In this document: piece after piece, positions 60,822 through 64,000 of the stretch
How the letters are laid out: each line of letters opens with the position of its first letter
Numbering within the stretch: position 1 is the stretch's first letter
NCBI GenBank assembly: GCA_016788205.1
Contig: JAEUTA010000007.1
Coordinates: forward strand, 62,001 to 126,000
DNA: 64,000 nucleotides
Direction of reading: 5' to 3'
Source: Flavobacteriales bacterium
Lineage (GTDB): Bacteria; Bacteroidota; Bacteroidia; Flavobacteriales_F; PHOS-HE28
Notes under the pieces: generated by a model
The model's input: the letters and a program-made list of their open reading frames with translations, nothing else
The model's database searches: none
What the model was told of the DNA's origin: nothing
Program-made: the position numbers and the translations under genes

Positions 60822-60911
60822 TGTGCTTTCAGCACAAAAGACCTTGCTCGAAAGGGCAAGCACGAGGAGAGGCCGAATGTGTCGGACCAGATGCGGGTTT
60901 CAACGCCCCAT
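60822..60911 (+). ncRNA. Structured RNA segment with four consecutive hairpins
   Basis: TGTGC-TTTCA-GCACA (60822-60836); CTTGCTC-GAAA-GGGCAAG (60843-60860), 7 bp closed by a GNRA tetraloop; GGCCGA-ATGTG-TCGGACC with one bulged A (about 60871-60888); and ATGCGGG-TTTCAACG-CCCCAT with one bulge (60891-60911). The last resembles a T-arm. The density of stems suggests a folded RNA between tRNA-like units. Confidence 0.5.
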
Positions 60912-60967
60912 GGTGCCGTAGCGCTTCGCTCGCGGTATGCCGCCGCACAGGAGTTCTGTTCCTCACA

Positions 60968-61042
60968 ATTGGAAGTCGCAGGTTCGAATCCTGCCGTGGT
61001 CACTAGGCCATGTAGCTCAGTTCGGTTAGAGCACCAATCCAT
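60968..61042 (+). tRNA. Candidate circularly permuted tRNA (3' half precedes 5' half), anticodon unclear
   Basis: 3' half 60968-61002: ATTGG, AAGTC, T-arm GCAGG-TTCGAAT-CCTGC, acceptor strand CGTGGTC, A. After 3 bases comes the 5' half 61006-61042: GGCCATG, TA, D-arm GCTC...GAGC, A, CCAAT, CCAT. Acceptor strands pair 7 of 7 (two G-U) and anticodon stems CCAAT/ATTGG 5 of 5, only if the halves are joined in reverse order. The anticodon loop would lie at the joint. A decayed linear tRNA-Met-like gene is the alternative. Confidence 0.45.
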
Positions 61043-61044
61043 GG

Positions 61045-61122
61045 GTCACGGGTTCGAATCCCGTTCTTGACCACTCGTCAAGATAGCTCAGTGGTAGAGC
61101 ACTGGACTGTTAATCCAGATGG
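61045..61122 (+). tRNA. Candidate circularly permuted tRNA-Asn(GTT)
   Basis: 3' half 61045-61071: GTC, T-arm ACGGG-TTCGAAT-CCCGT, acceptor strand TCTTGAC. Spacer CACTC. 5' half 61077-61122: acceptor GTCAAGA, TA, D-arm GCTC-AGTGGTA-GAGC, A, anticodon arm CTGGA-CTGTTAA-TCCAG (anticodon 61109-61111), ATGG. GTCAAGA/TCTTGAC pairs 7 of 7. Read linearly, the 5' half has no T-arm or acceptor partner downstream; only ATGGT-CGGGT-ACCAT follows. Joining the halves gives a complete asparagine tRNA. Confidence 0.5.
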
Positions 61123-61528
61123 AATGGTCGGGTACCATCTCAAAAATGCCCATCCCTGAAAGCGATGTTGGATCCACCGGTCCTGCATGTTGCCCTTGAA
61201 CGCGCACGACGACCGGCGTCCGTCCTGCGGATCCCACTCTGCACGGCAGCGGCCATCGAACACCCTTCACCCGAACGCATCGGGACCACTTCACGCATTT
61301 CGTGTTGCGGCAATGATGCACAACGGTGAGCGGTCAACGGTCGGCCAACGCCACGCAACGGGTTCCCCGCCGAACGCGGGTGGTGGATCCTCATCGCTTT
61401 CTCTTGAACAATACAAGTGATCCCATCACTCATGAAATAACCGGTCAACGGTGCCCACCGGAAGCGGCACCACAACTCACCAACGTTTCGCATGGTACTG
61501 CGATGCGCTGGCCAACACCTGATGTACC
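61123..61528. other. Region between the first tRNA-like cluster and the slipin gene
   Basis: About 400 bases with no supported gene. It contains small hairpins (ATGGT-CGGGT-ACCAT near 61124-61138; AGTGAT-CCC-ATCACT at 61416-61430; GTGCC...GGCAC around 61452-61470) and an 11-bp direct repeat CGGTCAACGGT at 61331-61341 and 61442-61452. No clear -7 box was found before the slipin start. Confidence 0.5.
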
Positions 61529-62635
61529 ATGATGACCATACGTATCCAGGAAGGCAAGGTCGCGCTCGTCTTCCGCAACGGTAACTACCTGCGCGTCCTG
61601 AAGCCCGGCTTCCATTTCATCGGCTTGTTCGATGCCGTGAAGGTCTACGACACCGCGCTGCCCTTCAACGCGCCTGTCACTCTGGAACTGCTCCTGCGCG
61701 ATGCCGAGCTCGCCGCGATGCTCACCATCGTGGAGGTGGGTGACAACCAGCTGGTGCTGAAGTACCGCAACGGCAACTTCCAAGAGGTGCTGAAGCCCGG
61801 CCGCTATGCCTTCTTCAACTCCTTGATCCAACTCACGTTCATCACGATGGACCTGGGCGATATCGAGATCACGAAGGAGATCGATCGCGACCTGCTGATG
61901 AAGCCCGCACTGCTCCCCTACATCCGGGTGTACAGCGTGGATCCGCACGAACAGGGCATCCTGATGGTGGACGGTGAAGCCAAGGCCTTGCTGCAGCCCG
62001 GTGTGTACTTCTATGCGAAGAACAGCACCGTGATCCAAGTGCTGAAGGCGGACCTGCGTTTGCTCCAACTGGAAGTGAACGGCCAGGACATCCTCACGAA
62101 GGACAAGGCCGCACTGCGCATCAACTTCAACACGCAGTACCGCGTTACCGACATCCGCAAGGCGCTGTTGGAGACCAAGGACTTCGAGAAGCAGTTGTAT
62201 GTGACCGTGCAGCTGGCACTGCGCGAGTTCATCGGTACGAAGACGCTGGACGAGATCCTCGGCAACAAGGAAGAAGTGACGGCCTACGTGGACGCCACCG
62301 TGAAGGAGAAGGCCGAGGCCATCGGTGTGGCGATCAAGTACAACGGTATCAAGGACATCATCCTTCCCGGCGACATGAAGGAGATCATGAACCAGGTGCT
62401 GATCGCGCAGAAGAAGGCGGAAGCGAACACCATCATGCGCCGCGAGGAAACGGCAAGCACGCGCAGCCTGCTGAACACCGCGAAGCTGATGGAGGACAAC
62501 GCCATGCTCTTCAAGCTGAAGGAGATGGAGTACGTGGAGAAGATCGCCGAAAAGGTGATCACGCTCTCCCTCAACGGTAACGCCAAGGTGCTGGACCAAC
62601 TGAAGGAGATCTTCTCTCCGGGCAAGGCGCCTTGA
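61529..62635 (+). CDS. Slipin/SPFH-domain protein of an RNA-repair-type locus
   Basis: 368 residues (ATG 61532 possible). The N-terminal region repeats a motif three times: GKVALVFRNGNYLRVLKPGF (about 9), NQLVLKYRNGNFQEVLKPGR (about 73) and QGILMVDGEAKALLQPGVYF (about 132). The SPFH/Band-7 domain follows: ILTKDKAALRINFNTQYRVT, LYVTVQLALREFIGTKTLDE, EAIGVAIKYNGIKDIILPGD, then a helical C-terminus. No membrane helix is seen, unlike most slipins. Slipin genes have been noted beside rtcB in bacterial RNA-repair operons; here rtcB lies 0.7 kb downstream with tRNA-like genes between. Confidence 0.85.
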   Translation: MMTIRIQEGKVALVFRNGNYLRVLKPGFHFIGLFDAVKVYDTALPFNAPVTLELLLRDAELAAMLTIVEVGDNQLVLKYRNGNFQEVLKPGRYAFFNSLIQLTFITMDLGDIEITKEIDRDLLMKPALLPYIRVYSVDPHEQGILMVDGEAKALLQPGVYFYAKNSTVIQVLKADLRLLQLEVNGQDILTKDKAALRINFNTQYRVTDIRKALLETKDFEKQLYVTVQLALREFIGTKTLDEILGNKEEVTAYVDATVKEKAEAIGVAIKYNGIKDIILPGDMKEIMNQVLIAQKKAEANTIMRREETASTRSLLNTAKLMEDNAMLFKLKEMEYVEKIAEKVITLSLNGNAKVLDQLKEIFSPGKAP

Positions 62636-62696
62636 GTCTTCGGCTCCGCTCGGACTGACAAGGCGCCGATAGATCGAGTTGAATGAACGGTGAATG

Positions 62697-62728
62697 GTGA
62701 TGTGCGGACGGACGCGTTCGCACATCAC
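62697..62728 (+). repeat. 10-bp hairpin between slipin and the second tRNA-like cluster
   Basis: GTGATGTGCG pairs perfectly with CGCACATCAC around a 12-base loop. No T-run follows, so it looks more like a processing or structural element than a terminator. Confidence 0.7.
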
Positions 62729-62741
62729 TGGACACCACCAC

Positions 62742-62816
62742 CCATCAGAAGCTGAAATGGATGCCAGCGCCGCTTTGCGAAGGCGGAGGATGTCGGTTCG
62801 AGTCCGGCCTGATGGT
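62742..62816 (+). tRNA. tRNA-Arg-like (anticodon GCG)
   Basis: Acceptor CCATCAG/CTGATGG (7 of 7). Positions 8-9 are AA, not U8. D-arm GCTG-AAATGGATGC-CAGC, base 26 G, anticodon arm CCGCT-TTGCGAA-GGCGG (one U-G pair; anticodon 62777-62779), variable AGGAT, T-arm GTCGG-TTCGAGT-CCGGC, then T. A20 and C35, arginine identity elements, are present. Bacteria normally use an ACG rather than GCG anticodon, so the unit is atypical. Alanine (TGC) with small indels is an alternative reading. Confidence 0.6.
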
Positions 62817-62832
62817 CAATGGAACGCTGATA

Positions 62833-62855
62833 GCGCTGATCCAACTGATCAGCGC
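62833..62855 (+). repeat. 9-bp hairpin spacer between tRNA-like units
   Basis: GCGCTGATC, loop CAACT, GATCAGCGC, perfect. Confidence 0.7.
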
Positions 62856-62871
62856 AGATCTGGAAATGAAT

Positions 62872-62945
62872 GGAGGGTTCGTCTAGCAGGAACAGGATAG
62901 CGCGCTTTCAACGCGTTGACGCGGGTTCGATCCCCGCACCCTCTG
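62872..62945 (+). tRNA. tRNA-Glu(TTC)
   Basis: Acceptor GGAGGGT/ACCCTCT (first pair G-U), U8, D-arm GTCT...GGAT, anticodon arm GCGCG-CTTTCAA-CGCGT (anticodon 62907-62909), variable TGAC, T-arm GCGGG-TTCGATC-CCCGC, discriminator G. Complete and nearly canonical. No CCA encoded. Confidence 0.88.
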
Positions 62946-62949
62946 CAAT

Positions 62950-63021
62950 GGTGCCGTAGTTGAGCGGTACGATGCCCGGCTGTCTACCGGGAGTTCACGG
63001 GTTCGATCCCCGTCGGCACCG
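62950..63021 (+). tRNA. tRNA-Asp(GTC)
   Basis: Acceptor GGTGCCG/CGGCACC (7 of 7), U8-A9, D-arm GTTG-AGCGGTA-CGAT, anticodon arm CCCGG-CTGTCTA-CCGGG (anticodon 62982-62984), variable AGTTC, T-arm ACGGG-TTCGATC-CCCGT, discriminator G. The most canonical unit of the array; only 4 bases separate it from tRNA-Glu. Confidence 0.92.
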
Positions 63022-63025
63022 CTAA

Positions 63026-63098
63026 TTGGCTTGGAGGTCGTATGGCAGACTACTCGGCTTTTAACCGAGGGGTGCGGGTTCGAATCACGCCGGCCAAC
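63026..63098 (+). tRNA. tRNA-Lys(TTT)-like with imperfect acceptor and T-arm
   Basis: Acceptor TTGGCTT/CGGCCAA (6 of 7, one G-U), no U8 (GGA in the 8-9 region), D-arm GGTC-GTATGGCA-GACT, anticodon arm CTCGG-CTTTTAA-CCGAG (perfect, anticodon 63060-63062), variable GGGT, T-arm GCGGG-TTCGAAT-CACGC with one mismatch. The anticodon arm is intact while the rest deviates. Confidence 0.72.
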
Positions 63099-63105
63099 AG
63101 TGCAA

Positions 63106-63125
63106 GGGCGACGTATGCATCGCCC
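63106..63125 (+). repeat. 6-bp hairpin spacer between tRNA-like units
   Basis: GGGCGA, loop CGTATGCA, TCGCCC. Confidence 0.6.
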
Positions 63126-63130
63126 GATAT

Positions 63131-63201
63131 GGAAGAGCAGCTCTCGGGTAGAGCGGCCGGTTGAAGCCCGGTAGGTGATGGTTCGACCCCATCCTCTTCC
63201 A
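63131..63201 (+). tRNA. tRNA-Phe(GAA)
   Basis: Acceptor GGAAGAG/CTCTTCC (7 of 7), positions 8-9 CA (no U8), D-arm GCTC-TCGGGTA-GAGC, base 26 G, anticodon arm GCCGG-TTGAAGC-CCGGT (first pair G-U; anticodon 63163-63165), variable AGGT, T-arm GATGG-TTCGACC-CCATC, discriminator A. A complete fold apart from base 8. Confidence 0.82.
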
Positions 63202-63204
63202 CAT

Positions 63205-63291
63205 GGACGTGCGCCAGCGCTGGAGAGCTGGGCCGGTCTGTAAAACCGGAGCCTTCGGGCTGAGCAGGTCCGGATCCTGCGACTTCCACCA
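63205..63291 (+). tRNA. tRNA-Tyr(GTA), class II, with encoded CCA
   Basis: Anticodon arm CCGGT-CTGTAAA-ACCGG (perfect, anticodon 63240-63242), long variable arm AGCC-TTCG-GGCT, T-arm GCAGG-TCCGGAT-CCTGC (T-loop unusual), 3' end GACTTCC-A-CCA. The 5' acceptor GGACGTG pairs with GACTTCC at only 5 of 7 positions, and bases 8-9 are CG. D-arm CCA...TGG. rtcB starts 27 bases after the CCA, so the array and rtcB are probably one transcript. Confidence 0.78.
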
Positions 63292-63318
63292 AAGAAGTGA
63301 ACATTAGCAACGAAGAAG

Positions 63319-64000
63319 ATGAAAGGCTTGAAACTACATGGCAAAGACCTGATCGCCGCCGGATTCCCGGAAGGACGCGCGATCGGCATCGCTATCAACG
63401 TGATGTTGAAGCATCACCGCAAAACGAACAAGGACGAAGTGTTGGCCGAGCTGGCCCGCATCGCCTCCGACCCATCCGCCTTTGCGGACCACGAAGTATA
63501 CGCGCCCATCGCGGATGCGTTGACCGGTCGCGACCGCAAGAGTGAAGCGCAGCACGAGCTGGTGGCCCGCAAGGACTACCGCGCCTACGGCAGCGAGCAC
63601 ATCGAGCAAGGCGCCATCCATCAGATGGAAGTAGCGATGAAGTTGCCCGTGACGGTGTCCGGTGCGCTGATGCCCGATGCGCACCAGGGCTATGGCCTGC
63701 CCATCGGTGGCGTACTCGCCGTGGAGAACGCGGTAATCCCCTATGGCGTGGGTGTGGACATCGGTTGCCGCATGTGCCTGAGCATCTTCAACATCGCACC
63801 CGAAGTGATGGAGAAGAACCGTGCGGACTACAAGCGCTTGCTGGTGGAGCACACGCGTTTCGGTCGTGCTGTACATGAGAAGCGCATGGATGACCCTGTC
63901 TTGGAACGCGCGGAGTTCAACACCATTCCCGTAGTGAAGCACCTGAAGGACCGTGCATGGATGCAGATCGGCTCCAGCGGTAGCGGCAACCACTTCGTGG
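63319..64000 (+). CDS. rtcB: RtcB-family RNA ligase (partial, runs off the right edge)
   Basis: 227 N-terminal residues visible from ATG 63319 (MKGLKLHGKDLIAAGFPEGR). RtcB signatures: SGALMPDAHQGYGLPIGGVL, YGVGVDIGCRMCLSIF (Mn-binding Cys) and QIGSSGSGNHFV at the edge. RtcB joins 2',3'-cyclic-phosphate or 3'-phosphate ends to 5'-OH ends with GTP and Mn, the chemistry left by tRNA splicing and by anticodon nucleases. Placement directly after a tRNA-like array suggests tRNA repair or maturation. Archease or other partners may lie beyond the window. Confidence 0.95.
   Translation, partial: MKGLKLHGKDLIAAGFPEGRAIGIAINVMLKHHRKTNKDEVLAELARIASDPSAFADHEVYAPIADALTGRDRKSEAQHELVARKDYRAYGSEHIEQGAIHQMEVAMKLPVTVSGALMPDAHQGYGLPIGGVLAVENAVIPYGVGVDIGCRMCLSIFNIAPEVMEKNRADYKRLLVEHTRFGRAVHEKRMDDPVLERAEFNTIPVVKHLKDRAWMQIGSSGSGNHFV

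Noticed and set aside
60735..61070. Overlapping ORFs on both strands over the first tRNA-like cluster (for example antisense segments reading AGFEPAT and sense segments reading GSRRFESC)
   Set aside because: These strings are typical translations of tRNA T-arms and acceptor stems; the structure explains the conservation better than a protein.
61006..61073. Linear tRNA-Met-like gene (GGCCATG 5' end)
   Set aside because: Read linearly the anticodon stem is lost and acceptor strands pair at only 5 of 7; the permuted reading pairs fully. Kept as an alternative explanation.
61445..62728. 427-codon minus-strand ORF opposite slipin
   Set aside because: Leu/His/Val-rich antisense shadow without a recognisable domain.
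60729..63291. Sequencing or assembly errors as the cause of the odd tRNAs
   Set aside because: All protein genes in the window, including slipin and rtcB on either side, are free of frameshifts, and the matched halves of the permuted units would not arise from random indels. Raw reads should still be checked.
62883..63398. Minus-strand ORF of 171 codons over the second tRNA-like cluster
   Set aside because: It runs antisense through the Glu, Asp, Lys, Phe and Tyr units and into rtcB, and has no start signal or family.
1..64000. CRISPR arrays, insertion sequences, prophage or integrase genes
   Set aside because: No direct-repeat/spacer pattern, transposase, terminal inverted repeats or phage genes were seen.

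Overview
The window comes from a GC-rich member of the Bacteroidota, most likely a Flavobacteriales-type lineage. The support is: six proteins with a C-terminal type IX secretion (T9SS) sorting domain; several Bacteroidetes-restricted families (DUF4924-like, OstA/LptA-like, LptD-like, TonB-like, LytS/LytTR); no clear Shine-Dalgarno sequences; and repeated TAnnTTyG boxes, the Bacteroidetes -7 promoter element, a few bases before start codons. I saw no insertion sequence, prophage, CRISPR array or rRNA. The genes are dense, with short gaps and many 4-bp ATGA overlaps.

Layout. 1-0.8 kb: a minus-strand pair of membrane proteins running off the left edge. 0.95-3.5 kb: a lipoprotein whose start carries a heptanucleotide repeat that puts the only ATG out of frame, then a T9SS cargo protein. 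3.5-12 kb: housekeeping (fumarylacetoacetase, Rel/SpoT, then a Fur-STAS-purA-m5C methyltransferase-TonB run, and Hsp20). 12-24 kb: small conserved proteins, Usp, SiaC, a TPR protein, an AAA/VWA chelatase-like pair, nitroreductase and an outer-membrane barrel. 24-30 kb: T9SS cargo including a secreted agmatine-deiminase-like enzyme, MltF and AcpH. 30-37 kb: LytS/LytTR, a haem-degrading protein, OmpH, DUF4924 and OstA. 37-43 kb: a CotH kinase operon with a kinase-dead-looking paralogue, and a GT39-type glycosyltransferase. 43-53 kb: an envelope/redox operon (amidase, MlaD, two Fe-S proteins, HD hydrolase) divergent from lptD, then PabA/TrpG, DUF4260 and ExoIII. 53-60 kb: a tandemly duplicated DUF1800-DUF1501 pair; the DUF1501 members carry both a Tat signal and a T9SS domain.

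60-64 kb is the most unusual part: an RNA-repair-type locus. A soluble slipin/SPFH gene lies between two clusters of tRNA-like genes, and the second cluster runs directly into rtcB (RNA ligase), which leaves the window at the right edge. The tRNA-like units read Leu(CAG), Asn(GTT), Arg-like(GCG), Glu(TTC), Asp(GTC), Lys(TTT), Phe(GAA) and Tyr(GTA). Their anticodon arms are essentially perfect, while many acceptor, D, T and variable regions deviate. Two units look circularly permuted (3' half before 5' half). The spacers hold strong hairpins. My inference is a tRNA decoy, spare-part or repair system coupled to RtcB; decayed tRNA genes are the main alternative.
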